In this document: positions 8,111 through 16,779 of the stretch, one piece after another
Position numbering within the stretch: position 1 is the first letter of the stretch
Layout of the letters: each line of letters opens with the position of its first letter
The notes under the pieces: model-generated
What the model saw: the letters and a program-made list of their open reading frames with translations, nothing else
What the model was told of the DNA's origin: nothing
The model's database searches: none
Program-made: the position numbers and the translations under genes
Source: Dehalococcoidia bacterium
GTDB lineage: Bacteria > Chloroflexota > Dehalococcoidia > Dehalococcoidales > Fen-1064
Length of the DNA stretch: 49,691 bases
Direction of reading: 5' to 3'
Assembly (NCBI GenBank): GCA_011171075.1
Contig: DUFD01000024.1
Span: forward strand, 1-49,691

Positions 8111-8965
8111 CTAATGATAAAAGGCGATACCAACCGTTCCGGTGCCACAGGCATAGCCCATAACCGGAGTCATCTCGACAGTCCACAGCTCAACACAATT
8201 GAACTCAGACGCTACCCTCTCCTTAAGCTTTTCCGCCTCATCCGGTGCATAGGCATGCATTACGGCTACATGTACTTCACCGTGACCCACCTTCTCCCTC
8301 ATCATGCGGAGGATACGGTTTATGCCGCTTTCTTTCTTGCGTACTGCCCCGACAAACCGTATCCGACCATCGGAAGCACTGGAGAGTATCGGCTTTATGT
8401 TCAATTTCGAAGCCACCTGGGAGGCTATCTTTGGTATCCGGCCCGTGCGGTACACGTAGCGGATGGTATCCAGGAGAGCGAGAAAGGTCACCCGACTCCG
8501 CATGTCTTCAGCTATCGCCAGTACCTCTTCAAAGCTCTTACCTTCCTCCGCCGCACGAGCTGCCTCCAGGGCAATAAATCCCTGAGAGGCCGTAACATTC
8601 AGCGAGTCTATCACTTCTATATGGATATCACCAATCACATCCCCCGCCTGTTTCATAGCCAGACGGGCTATGTTATAGCCGGTGCTCAGCTTTGAAGAAA
8701 GGGTAATGCAGAGGATATTCTTTGCCTGTTTACTTGCCTCACGAAAGGCTTCAAGGTAGTGACCGGGCGATGCTGGCGAAGTACTGAAATTGTCCGGGTC
8801 CTGCAGGACCATCTCATACGCCTCAGAAGTACTCACGTCCAGCAAGTCACGGTATATCTCACCCCGAAAACAGATATTGATTGGGACAATCGTAATCCTG
8901 TATTGCTCAATCACTTCCGGGGGAAGGTTAGCTATACTATCAGTGACAATAGCTACATCCGGCAT
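8111..8965 (-). CDS. DegV family fatty-acid-binding protein (copy 2)
   Basis: A 284-residue DegV protein with VTDSIANLPPEV, STSPASPGHYLEAF, ITLSSKLSTGYNIAR and the RTGRIPKIASQVASKLNIKPI pocket segment. It is read from a strong promoter that is overlapped by a perfect palindrome (9050-9070), so it is likely under specific repression. PlsY follows about 170 nt downstream on the same strand; a route from bound fatty acid to acyl-phosphate to PlsY is a plausible inference, though the kinase (FakA) is not in view. Confidence 0.92.
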   Translation of the reverse strand: MPDVAIVTDSIANLPPEVIEQYRITIVPINICFRGEIYRDLLDVSTSEAYEMVLQDPDNFSTSPASPGHYLEAFREASKQAKNILCITLSSKLSTGYNIARLAMKQAGDVIGDIHIEVIDSLNVTASQGFIALEAARAAEEGKSFEEVLAIAEDMRSRVTFLALLDTIRYVYRTGRIPKIASQVASKLNIKPILSSASDGRIRFVGAVRKKESGINRILRMMREKVGHGEVHVAVMHAYAPDEAEKLKERVASEFNCVELWTVEMTPVMGYACGTGTVGIAFYH

Positions 8966-9049
8966 AAGACCCTTCTCTCACCCACGCAGTCCATATCTCG
9001 GACAAAGGTGGTTCTCGACATTTCGGCAGGAGCAAAGATACATGCACAC

Positions 9050-9097
9050 ATACCTAGAATGTCTAGGTATAGTAAACTAATTATTCCTCCTTGTCAA
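9050..9097 (-). promoter_or_regulatory. Promoter with overlapping palindromic operator for DegV copy 2
   Basis: On the minus strand: TTGACA (9097-9092), a 17-nt spacer and TACTAT (9074-9069). A perfect 21-bp inverted repeat, arms ATACCTAGA (9050-9058) and TCTAGGTAT (9062-9070) with a 3-nt centre, overlaps the last two bases of the -10 box and covers the probable start site. That position is typical of a repressor operator. The cognate regulator cannot be named; none is encoded next to it. Confidence 0.75.
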
Positions 9098-9177
9098 GTT
9101 TTCCGTAAGAAGACGTCCGTTCGTAGGGAAACGGGAACAGGCACAAATTTCGAAAGTCCGGGGGTCTGTTTGAGTGA

Positions 9178-10485
9178 TTACTGGAGTTTCCTTATTTGCG
9201 GGAAGAATACTGCCACCATAACAGTCAGGGTAACAAGCAACATGGCAAATCCGCCGACCGTCCACTCGACACCTATGGCGGTATCAGCCATTAACCCGGC
9301 AATAAATGTACCAAGGCTGGTGAAGCCGAAATCCATAGTATATATACTCATCACGCGTCCACGATAGTCATCATCAACGTAGTACTGCACAAGTGTATTG
9401 CCGAGAGTCATTCGTGCCGTCTGACCCACCCCCACCACTACAATCAGAACGATGGAGAGAGGCCAGGACGTGGAAAAAGAGAAGCCAATCAAAGCGGAAC
9501 CCAGAATGAGACAGCCGACCAGTAGCAGCATGCCCCGTCTCCTGTTCGGCAAAGAGGCAAGTATAAGGGCACCCACGATAGCACCAGCCCCTGATATACT
9601 CATCAATATACCCATTCCAGCCGGCCCCACCATCAGGATATCCTCCGTGAAAATCGGCATAAGTACCATATATGGCCTGGACAGCAATATCACGAGGAGT
9701 ATAAATACCAGAAGCAGCAGTATGGTGGTCCTGCTTTTAACGTACCGGAGTCCTTCGAAAATGTCGGCAAAAATGCTTCTCCTGATTGCAGTTACTTTGC
9801 TGGTATGTGGCATCAGTATAATGAATATCACAGCTACAACGTACATGCCGGTCATGGCGAAGTAGACAAGCTCAAAGTTATATTCGTCACCGATAAGGAA
9901 ACCTGCTACCGCCGGGGCGATAAGCCGCAGCGTGTTCATCGCCATATTATTCAGGGCAATGGCATTCATCAGCTGCTCTTCCCCCACAATCTCAGGAACA
10001 ATCGCTTGCCGCGAGGGCACCATGAGTCCCATCACCGTCCCTTGCAATACAGAGGCTACAATCAGTATCCACCATGAACCGGCACGCTCAGCACTGAGAT
10101 AACCGGTGGTAAGGCAGAGGGCAATACCAAGAGAGATCAAAGCCGAACATAGCTGCCCGACAAGCAGGACATACTTCTTCTGCACCCTATCAGCAATGAC
10201 CCCACCAAACAAAGCCAGAAAAAGCATGGGCAGGGCGTTAGCCAGCGACATCAAGCCCAGAATGGTAGCCGAGCCGGTCAGATGGTACACCAGCAGGGAG
10301 CGACTCATCATTTGCATGTTAGCAGAAGCCCGCTGCCCCAGAAGCGCACCGTAGTAGAGACGAAAAACGGGATTCTTAAAGGACTCAAAGGTCCTGAGAC
10401 TGGGTAGCGATAGCCTACCGCGCCCCTTACCAGAGGGTCTGAGCCCCATGTCCTCACTACTATGGTCACCAGTATCTTGAAACAT
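9178..10485 (-). CDS. MFS transporter, EntS/MFS_3-like exporter
   Basis: A 435-residue major facilitator with about 12 transmembrane segments after a 35-residue polar N-terminus. The FRLYYGALLGQRASANMQ start and the motif-A-like loop GGVIADRVQKKYVLL are typical of the EntS/macrolide-efflux-like MFS_3 group. A second loop, PNRRRGMLLLVG, marks the other half. Substrate unknown; family members export siderophores, macrolides or other small organics. The gene is convergent with nothing and is separated by 212 nt from the DegV gene downstream. Confidence 0.85.
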   Translation of the reverse strand: MFQDTGDHSSEDMGLRPSGKGRGRLSLPSLRTFESFKNPVFRLYYGALLGQRASANMQMMSRSLLVYHLTGSATILGLMSLANALPMLFLALFGGVIADRVQKKYVLLVGQLCSALISLGIALCLTTGYLSAERAGSWWILIVASVLQGTVMGLMVPSRQAIVPEIVGEEQLMNAIALNNMAMNTLRLIAPAVAGFLIGDEYNFELVYFAMTGMYVVAVIFIILMPHTSKVTAIRRSIFADIFEGLRYVKSRTTILLLLVFILLVILLSRPYMVLMPIFTEDILMVGPAGMGILMSISGAGAIVGALILASLPNRRRGMLLLVGCLILGSALIGFSFSTSWPLSIVLIVVVGVGQTARMTLGNTLVQYYVDDDYRGRVMSIYTMDFGFTSLGTFIAGLMADTAIGVEWTVGGFAMLLVTLTVMVAVFFPQIRKLQ

Positions 10486-10531
10486 CGACGATTTCTATAC
10501 TCCGAGCAAATCGACTTGTTACTAAAAAGAT

Positions 10532-10552
10532 AGGCTGCTCAATGAGCAGCCT
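10532..10552 (-). terminator. Hairpin with T-run in the leader of the MFS gene
   Basis: Arms AGGCTGCTCA and TGAGCAGCCT form a perfect inverted repeat. On the minus strand it is followed by ATCTTTTT, so it reads as a terminator or attenuator about 47 nt upstream of the MFS start at 10485. Confidence 0.5.
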
Positions 10553-10632
10553 CCAAGCCCCCTTAAGCGCTCTATGCCATTTTACGCCGATTCTGTGTCA
10601 CAGGCAAATCGGAGGGATAGTGAAAAAGTTCC

Positions 10633-10661
10633 TTGACAGGGATAACCCGACTATATAAATA
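10633..10661 (+). promoter_or_regulatory. Promoter for the flavoprotein-MaoC-PfkB operon
   Basis: TTGACA at 10633-10638 with TAAATA at 10656-10661 (17-nt spacer); TATATA also occurs a little earlier. It lies about 40 nt upstream of the gene at 10703. Confidence 0.6.
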
Positions 10662-10702
10662 TGTAGTAGCGGTGAAAGCTAGAAGATGGTGAGGTAGATG
10701 TT

Positions 10703-11260
10703 ATGAAGATTATGGCAATCGTAGGCAGCCCCAGGCCAAAGGGGAATACGGACTTGCTCATTGACCAGGCCCTTGAAGAAGCTGCGTCACGGGGCGCCGA
10801 GACCGAGAAAATCATCCTGAGCCAGTACCAGGTTAATCCCTGTCTGGGACACCAGAACTGCAGTTCGTTCGAGAAGTGCCAGCAGGACGACGATATTCCC
10901 GCGATTCTGGACAGGTTCCGCGGTGCTGAGGGCATAATCCTGGGCAGTCCGGTCTACTACTACGGCGTCACTGCCCAGATGAAGGCCTTCATCGACAGGA
11001 ATTACTTTCTCGCCAGACACGGCATCCGTCTCAGCGCGCGGTGCACCGGCCTAGTGGTTGTTGCCGGCGGCGGTGGTATCGACCAGACGGTGCGGGCACT
11101 GAGACGCTATATTAAGCTGGCAACGGAAATGCCCGATGAAAAGATACTTATCGTATCCGGGTATGCCAGCCAGCCCGGCGACGTAAACAGTAATCCGTCC
11201 CTGCTCGAAGAGGCACGTAAGATGGGGGCGCAGATGGTAGAAATGTTAAGGACAAACTAA
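10703..11260 (+). CDS. NADPH-dependent FMN reductase / iron-sulfur flavoprotein-like
   Basis: A 185-residue flavodoxin-fold protein. The FMN phosphate loop GSPRPKGNTDLLI is at residues 8-20 and the isoalloxazine-contact motif GSPVYYYGVTAQMKAFIDR follows at about 80-98. Between them is a Cys pattern (CLGHQNC, then KCQQDDD) that resembles but does not fully match the CxxCxxCxxxxxC cluster of archaeal iron-sulfur flavoproteins. It probably reduces a quinone, metal or small acceptor with flavin. It heads a run of four plus-strand genes; only 16 nt separate it from the next start. Confidence 0.85.
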   Translation: MKIMAIVGSPRPKGNTDLLIDQALEEAASRGAETEKIILSQYQVNPCLGHQNCSSFEKCQQDDDIPAILDRFRGAEGIILGSPVYYYGVTAQMKAFIDRNYFLARHGIRLSARCTGLVVVAGGGGIDQTVRALRRYIKLATEMPDEKILIVSGYASQPGDVNSNPSLLEEARKMGAQMVEMLRTN

Positions 11261-11276
11261 GAATGAGGTGATTGGT

Positions 11277-11744
11277 ATGGCACAGGAAACTCTAGTAACC
11301 GATGAGGTAAAAGCCATTATCGGGGTTGAAACAGTCGGCCCTCCCGAGTTAATCGAGATGAAGGCAATCAAGGACTACGCTAAAGCGATTAACTGGCCGG
11401 ACCCGCCGAACCCGCTGCACGTTGACGAAGAGTATGCTAAGAAGAGCCGGCATGGCAGTATCATAGCACCGTGGAGCTTCTACACCAGCCTGGGTCGCGG
11501 CGTGCCAAGGCAACGAGTACCCTTACCACCAGCCCGTGTCGGCATGAACGGGGGCAATGACTACGAGTATTTCCTGCCGATACGTCCGGGTGATGTTATC
11601 ACCACCACGAGCAAGATTGTCGATATCGTCGAGAGAGAAGGCCGGGCAGGGAAATTGATTATCACGACTTCCGAGAGAAAATTCACCAACCAAAACGGCG
11701 AGGTCGTCGGCATCGCCCGCGGTACCGGTCTCAGCCAGTATTAA
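11277..11744 (+). CDS. MaoC-like hydratase, subunit 1
   Basis: A 155-residue hotdog-fold protein of the FAS1-like or MaoC N-terminal dehydratase type. HVDEEYAKKSRHGSIIAP contains the Asp-x(4)-like plus His-Gly catalytic arrangement of (R)-specific enoyl-CoA hydratases. The C-terminal part, RPGDVITTTSKIVDI, is the other typical hotdog strand. I chose ATG at 11277, 6 nt after GAGGTG; an in-frame GTG at 11268 overlaps that ribosome site. It is followed 23 nt later by a second, less canonical hydratase subunit; the two probably form a heterodimer acting on an enoyl-CoA or a similar thioester. Confidence 0.8.
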   Translation: MAQETLVTDEVKAIIGVETVGPPELIEMKAIKDYAKAINWPDPPNPLHVDEEYAKKSRHGSIIAPWSFYTSLGRGVPRQRVPLPPARVGMNGGNDYEYFLPIRPGDVITTTSKIVDIVEREGRAGKLIITTSERKFTNQNGEVVGIARGTGLSQY

Positions 11745-11767
11745 GACCGATAAAAGGAGACATAGAA

Positions 11768-12217
11768 ATGGCACAGCTTTTCTGGGATGATGTAGAAGTA
11801 GGTATGGAGATAACACCCTACCAGAGAGTGGTAACGCTGATGGAACTGAACAGGTTCGCCGGGGCTAACGATGAGTTCGTGCTTATCCACATGGACAGGG
11901 ACTACTCGCAGAAGGTTAGTCGCCTTCCTGATGTCATTGTCATGGGGAACCTGAAATATGCCTATCTGGCTAACATGATGACCAACTGGATAGGTGAAGC
12001 TGGCACCCTGAAAAGACTCAGCGCTCAATACAGAGGAATGGATATCCCCGGACCGGCCCTCAGCAGCGAACCCACCATGATTTGTAAAGGTAAAGTAACT
12101 AAAAAGTATGTCCAGGACGGCGACCACTACGTGGAATGCGAGGTCTGGACCGAGACCAGGGAGGGACAGGTAACAACACCGGGGTCGGCGATAGCCATTC
12201 TCCCCACCAGAGATTGA
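11768..12217 (+). CDS. MaoC-like hydratase, subunit 2
   Basis: A 149-residue hotdog protein paired with the gene upstream. NRFAGANDEFVLIHMDRDYS is the hydratase region (an Asp then His, as in NxxxxIHxD), but the later His-Gly of subunit 1 is replaced by PDVIVMG, so the catalytic residues are probably shared between the two subunits or reside in one. Ribosome site AAAGGAG. Such unequal MaoC pairs are known in steroid and bile-acid side-chain degradation of actinobacteria; whether this pair acts on such substrates is open. Confidence 0.78.
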   Translation: MAQLFWDDVEVGMEITPYQRVVTLMELNRFAGANDEFVLIHMDRDYSQKVSRLPDVIVMGNLKYAYLANMMTNWIGEAGTLKRLSAQYRGMDIPGPALSSEPTMICKGKVTKKYVQDGDHYVECEVWTETREGQVTTPGSAIAILPTRD

Positions 12218-12250
12218 AGTATTGGTCGGCAGGGATTACAGGAGCTCTCT

Positions 12251-13159
12251 TTGGACAAGAGTATCGACCTGATAGTCATCGGTGACGCCATGGTCGACGT
12301 GGTGTTGCCCCTGTCTGATATCGAGGATATCAGTTTCCTTTCCCAGGGTGGAGTTACCAATACCCGGATGAGTCTCTCACCCGGCGGTGCCGCTAACGTT
12401 GCCTACTACATGAGCAAACTGGGTGGCCGTGCTGCTTTCACTGGCAGAATCGGGGACGACCATTACGGAAGACTGTTCGCCGAAGACCTAAAGAAGCACG
12501 GCATCATTGCCAATATCACCGTAGACCCGAACGAGAACACGGGGGTGGTGCATGTCCTGGTATTCCCCAGCGGTGAGCGGTTCTTTATCGATGACCGTGG
12601 CGCCAACGTAAACCTCGCTTTTGAAGATATCGACCTCAATCTGGTCGAAGCATCGCGGTTCCTCTACTTCCTCGGTTATTCTTTCCAGGATGAGAAGGCT
12701 ATCGGGAATATCATAAAAACCCTGGATAGTGCCACCGGGGACACACAGGTTGTTTTCAATCCGGGAGCACCCAACCTGGCTGATAGCTTTAGAGAGGCAT
12801 TCACCGATATTATTCGCAGACACGTGGACATCCTCATCCTCAACGAAGCAGAAGCCCGGTGCCTGACCCAATGTGATTCAAATGAGAAAATGCTGGCCTC
12901 CCTGCTTGCCCTCACCGATATCGTTGCCCTTACCAGAGGAGAGCAGGGAAGCATCGTGGCAAACAAGGACGAGACTCACATTATAGAGGCGATACCGGTG
13001 GGGGTTATAGATACTACCGGCGCTGGCGACGCCTACTCTGCTGGCCTGATATACGGGCTCTGTCAGGGATGCGACTTAAAGACAGCCGGGGAATTCGCGT
13101 CCAGGATAGCCAGCAAGGTCGTCACTCACCTGGGTGCCAGAGTTGATATCTCTGAATAG
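12251..13159 (+). CDS. PfkB-family carbohydrate or nucleoside kinase
   Basis: A 302-residue ribokinase-like kinase. PfkB motif 1 is SPGGAANVAYYMSKLGGRAAF with GRIGDDHYG, and motif 2 is DTTGAGDAYSAGLIYG, where the second Asp is the catalytic base. The start is a TTG at 12251, spaced 6 nt from AGGAG. Length is normal for the family. The substrate (ribose, fructose, adenosine or similar) cannot be told from sequence alone. It is the last gene of the plus-strand run that begins at 10703; a functional link to the MaoC pair is not obvious. Confidence 0.88.
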   Translation: MDKSIDLIVIGDAMVDVVLPLSDIEDISFLSQGGVTNTRMSLSPGGAANVAYYMSKLGGRAAFTGRIGDDHYGRLFAEDLKKHGIIANITVDPNENTGVVHVLVFPSGERFFIDDRGANVNLAFEDIDLNLVEASRFLYFLGYSFQDEKAIGNIIKTLDSATGDTQVVFNPGAPNLADSFREAFTDIIRRHVDILILNEAEARCLTQCDSNEKMLASLLALTDIVALTRGEQGSIVANKDETHIIEAIPVGVIDTTGAGDAYSAGLIYGLCQGCDLKTAGEFASRIASKVVTHLGARVDISE

Positions 13160-13189
13160 ACGTGTTTGCTAAACAGACCGTGCGCGTAG

Positions 13190-13675
13190 TCACAGCCTGA
13201 TGATGTGTGCCTCAGCGCCTTCCGGGGTTATTTCCAGCATCCCAAGCGTACCCAGGCCCCGCCTGTAGTGCAGAAAGGTAGGGCTGCCGGAGCCGACCAG
13301 CAGGACACCATCACTCTCTCGAATCTGCGCCTCATGGCTGTGGCCGTGAACAACAACATCGGGTGCAGGCCCCTCACTGCCCCAGGGCGGGCGGTACATC
13401 CAGGGTGGCTCGTGAACGAGCCAGACAGTGTGGCCTTCCAGGTCTAGAACGTGCTTCATCTCGACACGCTCGTCCTTCAACAGTCCGAAGGGGTCATCAT
13501 CGCCCAGGGCTACCAGCACCGGCGCAATCTGCTCCAGTTCATCTATCACTGATATATCGTAGATATCGCCTGCATGTAGAATAAGGTCGACCTTGTCGAA
13601 AGCCCCCGCTACCTCATCGGGTACCTTTGACGCTATGTCCGGTATATGTGTATCCGTTATCAGCCCAATCCGCAT
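13190..13675 (-). CDS. YfcE-type metallophosphoesterase (copy 2)
   Basis: A 161-residue relative of the protein at 2121. Metal ligands: LITDTHIPD, LHAGDIYD, LGDDDPFG (GNxD replaced by GDDD), WLVHEPPW and VHGHSHEA. The GD in place of GN of the third metal motif is unusual. Late motif GSGSPTFLHYR stands where NPGS is normally found. It is convergent with the PfkB gene. The substrate is unknown. Confidence 0.85.
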   Translation of the reverse strand: MRIGLITDTHIPDIASKVPDEVAGAFDKVDLILHAGDIYDISVIDELEQIAPVLVALGDDDPFGLLKDERVEMKHVLDLEGHTVWLVHEPPWMYRPPWGSEGPAPDVVVHGHSHEAQIRESDGVLLVGSGSPTFLHYRRGLGTLGMLEITPEGAEAHIIRL

Positions 13676-13866
13676 TTTCTCCTTATCACCCGCCCTTCAA
13701 AAGTCTAAAACACGCCTACATTGTAGCATAACCCCGTGTGGAAATAGAATTTACAGGCTCCAGAAGGGAACAGTCCTATCTCCGGTGCTGTGCACACGAG
13801 GCTAAAAGTGGTACAATCACTGGAAGTAGTTTAGACAGAGACCGCCTCATAGAAAGGAAGGTACCA

Positions 13867-14526
13867 ATGCAGATTGTGTTTTTTCTAGTGGGCGTAGTCC
13901 TGTGGCTGTGTGTCTTCTGGATAGGTTCCATCGCCCTGGAGGCCACGGGCATGCCGCGCACCAAAGCCCGCTTCCAGGTATTATCGGCAATCACGGGGAC
14001 AGGCTTTACCACCAGTGAAGCCGAAGCCATAGTCAATCATCCCAAGCGGCGGAAGATAGCCACCTGGTTGATATTCATTGGCAACACGGGCGTGCTGGCT
14101 TTCATCATCGCACTACTCGTCTTCGTAAGGGTCGGCGTCAGGAAACCGTCCCCGCTCCAGATAGGTATTGCAATCGCGGCCATCGTAGTGATATTCCTCC
14201 TCATCAAGCTAGGTGCCCTGGACGGCCTCACCAATCTCATCCTCAGGCTAACACGTAGAAAGAAACCGACCTCCTTTCTAATGACGGAAGAAATACTACA
14301 CCAAACAGGGGGGTACAGCGTAACCCGGCTGTCGATAGGTCAAAAGGATGTGCCAGCCAGTCTGACCACGAAAAGCACCGGCCTTGAGGAACGGGGTATT
14401 ACAGTCCTGGCTATAGAAAGGGGTGATACGGTAATGACCTTTCCCGGAGACGACGAGACTTTGGCGATTGGAGATTACCTGCTCTGCTATGGAAAGACCA
14501 CCGAGCTTAGCAATATCACCCTCTAG
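13867..14526 (+). CDS. Membrane protein with a TrkA_C domain, K+ uptake module
   Basis: A 219-residue protein with three hydrophobic segments (about residues 1-22, 57-80 and 96-115) followed by a soluble TrkA_C (RCK C-terminal) domain at about 145-218, which in this family binds ligands such as nucleotides. Between the first two helices is FQVLSAITGTGFTTSEAEAI, which closely resembles a P-loop plus filter of TrkH/KtrB. The start ATG at 13867 follows AGGAAGG. It lies 88 nt upstream of trkH on the same strand. It is likely a regulatory or accessory subunit of K+ flux; this is inference. Confidence 0.75.
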   Translation: MQIVFFLVGVVLWLCVFWIGSIALEATGMPRTKARFQVLSAITGTGFTTSEAEAIVNHPKRRKIATWLIFIGNTGVLAFIIALLVFVRVGVRKPSPLQIGIAIAAIVVIFLLIKLGALDGLTNLILRLTRRKKPTSFLMTEEILHQTGGYSVTRLSIGQKDVPASLTTKSTGLEERGITVLAIERGDTVMTFPGDDETLAIGDYLLCYGKTTELSNITL

Positions 14527-14614
14527 GTTATCTCGGCTTTGATATACAACATCAGAACAAGTGGTACAATAAGGAGACTATTCATCAGCTCTCACTCCGA
14601 GCCCAGACAATACT

Positions 14615-16042
14615 ATGACACAGCAAGATTGGGTACCGACCCGAAAACCCGGCGATAGAATCCTCCGTATCCCCCGGGTCAGGTCCTGGCATGTTCCACT
14701 CCCGCCCATGCCAAGACCCAGAACAGGTGGTGCATCATCCCTGGTACTAATCTACGGCTTCCTGGGGGCGATACTTATCGGCACGATTCTATTGATGCTG
14801 CCGATTTCGAGCAGAACGGGAGAGTTCACTTCTTTTGTCGACGCCCTGTTCACTTCTACGTCAGCAGTCTGTGTCACCGGCCTGGTTGTGGTGGACACCG
14901 CCGACTACTGGAGTTACTTCGGCCAGGGCGTAATCCTTGTCCTAATCCAGCTCGGTGGCTTCGGTTTTATGACGAGCGCGACACTCTTCCTGCTGATGTT
15001 CGGGCGCAGAATCGGGCTCCGGGAAAGACTATTGATAAGGGAGTCAATGGGACTGGCGAGGTTGGGAGGTCTTGTCAAACTCGTCAGGCGCATGGCGATA
15101 TTTGCCATCTCCATAGAGATAGTCGGAGCTGCGGTCTTTTATATATGCTTATCGATAGATAAGCCGGGGGGACCAACGTTATGGAAGTCTGTATTCCACT
15201 CCGTCTCTGCCTTCAATAACGCCGGCTTTGACGTGTTTGGTGGTTTCCGCAGCCTTTCCGAGTATCAGGGGGACGTCCTGATGTTACTGACCACGGCGGT
15301 CCTTATTATCGTCGGTGGCATCAGCTTTCTGTTCCTGGCCGACCTGTTTCAGGTACGAAAATTTGGCCGATTATCGCTGGACAGCAAAATCGTCCTGCTG
15401 ACCACATTATTCCTCCTGATAGTCGGCACAGCGGTTATATTGCTTACCGAATACACTGACCCCGATACCCTCGGAGGCTTTTCCTGGCCGCAAAAAGTAC
15501 TCAATGCCTTCTTTCAGTCCGTCACTGCCCGGACTGCCGGCTTCAGTACAATAAACATGGCCAACCTGGCGGACTACGCGCTGTTTTTCACCATGCTCCT
15601 TATGTACATCGGGGGGGCGGCCGGCTCCACCGCCGGTGGTATCAAGGTCAATACCTTTGGCATGCTGGCCGCAACGATGTGGAGCACAATGAGGGGCAGG
15701 GAACGACCTGTTGCCTTCGGCAGAGAGTTTAACCCCCAGCAGATATACCGCGCACTTGTAGTGGTGATGCTCTCGCTCGGACTGCTGGCCCTAGTGGTGC
15801 TGTTACTTACCATTACAGAAGGATTCAGCTTCCTCAACGTACTCTTTGAAGCAGTATCCGCCTTTGGCACGGTCGGACTGTCCGCGGGAATTACTCCTCA
15901 ACTGTCGGTGGCTGGTCGGCTGATAATCACAGCCACCATGTTCATCGGCCGACTGGGACCACTTACGCTGGCACTTTCGCTAATTCAACGACAGCACCAC
16001 GTTAGTTACCGCTACCCAACAGATACCGTAAGAATTGGATAG
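14615..16042 (+). CDS. trkH: Potassium uptake protein TrkH/KtrB
   Basis: A 475-residue K+ translocating subunit. The four P-loops that make the pore are visible: TSTSAVCVTGLVVVDT, SVSAFNNAGFDVFGG, SVTARTAGFSTINM and AVSAFGTVGLSAGIT, each with the conserved filter Gly. The segment GGAAGSTAGGIKVNTFG is the well-known loop near the third pore helix. About 45 residues of basic, polar N-terminus precede the first helix. No strong ribosome site is seen before ATG 14615, so the start is less sure. trkA follows after 9 nt. Confidence 0.93.
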   Translation: MTQQDWVPTRKPGDRILRIPRVRSWHVPLPPMPRPRTGGASSLVLIYGFLGAILIGTILLMLPISSRTGEFTSFVDALFTSTSAVCVTGLVVVDTADYWSYFGQGVILVLIQLGGFGFMTSATLFLLMFGRRIGLRERLLIRESMGLARLGGLVKLVRRMAIFAISIEIVGAAVFYICLSIDKPGGPTLWKSVFHSVSAFNNAGFDVFGGFRSLSEYQGDVLMLLTTAVLIIVGGISFLFLADLFQVRKFGRLSLDSKIVLLTTLFLLIVGTAVILLTEYTDPDTLGGFSWPQKVLNAFFQSVTARTAGFSTINMANLADYALFFTMLLMYIGGAAGSTAGGIKVNTFGMLAATMWSTMRGRERPVAFGREFNPQQIYRALVVVMLSLGLLALVVLLLTITEGFSFLNVLFEAVSAFGTVGLSAGITPQLSVAGRLIITATMFIGRLGPLTLALSLIQRQHHVSYRYPTDTVRIG

Positions 16043-16051
16043 GAGATAAAA

Positions 16052-16744
16052 ATGAAGAAGCAAGTTGCTGTTATAGGCATGGGACGATTCGGTACCAGTA
16101 TTGCCACTACACTCTGTGCCATGGGACACGACGTACTGGCCTTGGACAGAAACGAGAGCAGGGTCCAGAGTGTAGCGCAAATGGTAACCCACACCGTCCA
16201 GGCTGATGCCACCAACGAGACTATTCTAACGGAGCTGGGCTTGAGTAACTTCGAGGTGGCTATAGTGGCTATAGGCACCGATATCAAGAGCAGCGTCCTG
16301 TCTACTATCTTGCTCAAGAAAATCGGCATCCCCCATGTCATCGCCCGGGCGAATGACGACCTGCACGGAAGCATACTGGAGAAAATAGGGGCTGACATCG
16401 TTACCTACCCCGAACGCGAGATGGGCACCAGAATCGCCCGGGGAGTAACACTTTTGGCCGTCTCTGACTACATGTCAATCAGCGAGGGGTATGGCATTGC
16501 CAGGCTTACTGCTCCTGACTACCTCGTGGGAGAGAAGTTCTCTGACCTTGGTTTCGGCTACAAGGGAAAGTGGGAGACTGCCGTACTCCTGATACTGCGT
16601 GGTGACGAGGTAATCGTCACGCCGACCCCAGGCACTAAAGTCGAGGCAGGCGACGTGCTGGTGCTGGCCGGCAACAACGAGAAGCTGGAAAAACTGCTGG
16701 AGGAAGCCAGGAAAAACAGGGAAAAGAAAAAGGGAGAGGAATAA
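16052..16744 (+). CDS. trkA: Potassium uptake regulatory protein TrkA/KtrA
   Basis: A 230-residue single-RCK protein. The Rossmann motif AVIGMGRFGTSIATTL at the N-terminus binds NAD(H) or ATP/ADP; LALDRNE and VQADATNE follow as the acidic end of beta-2 and the next loop. The C-terminal TrkA_C domain spans about 140-218. It gates the TrkH pore from the cytoplasm. AGGAGAT precedes the ATG. The C-terminus is a charged Lys/Glu tail. It closes the K+ module. Confidence 0.93.
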   Translation: MKKQVAVIGMGRFGTSIATTLCAMGHDVLALDRNESRVQSVAQMVTHTVQADATNETILTELGLSNFEVAIVAIGTDIKSSVLSTILLKKIGIPHVIARANDDLHGSILEKIGADIVTYPEREMGTRIARGVTLLAVSDYMSISEGYGIARLTAPDYLVGEKFSDLGFGYKGKWETAVLLILRGDEVIVTPTPGTKVEAGDVLVLAGNNEKLEKLLEEARKNREKKKGEE

Positions 16745-16779
16745 GGTTACAAGCAACTAGGCTGGCTGCCCAGACGGCG

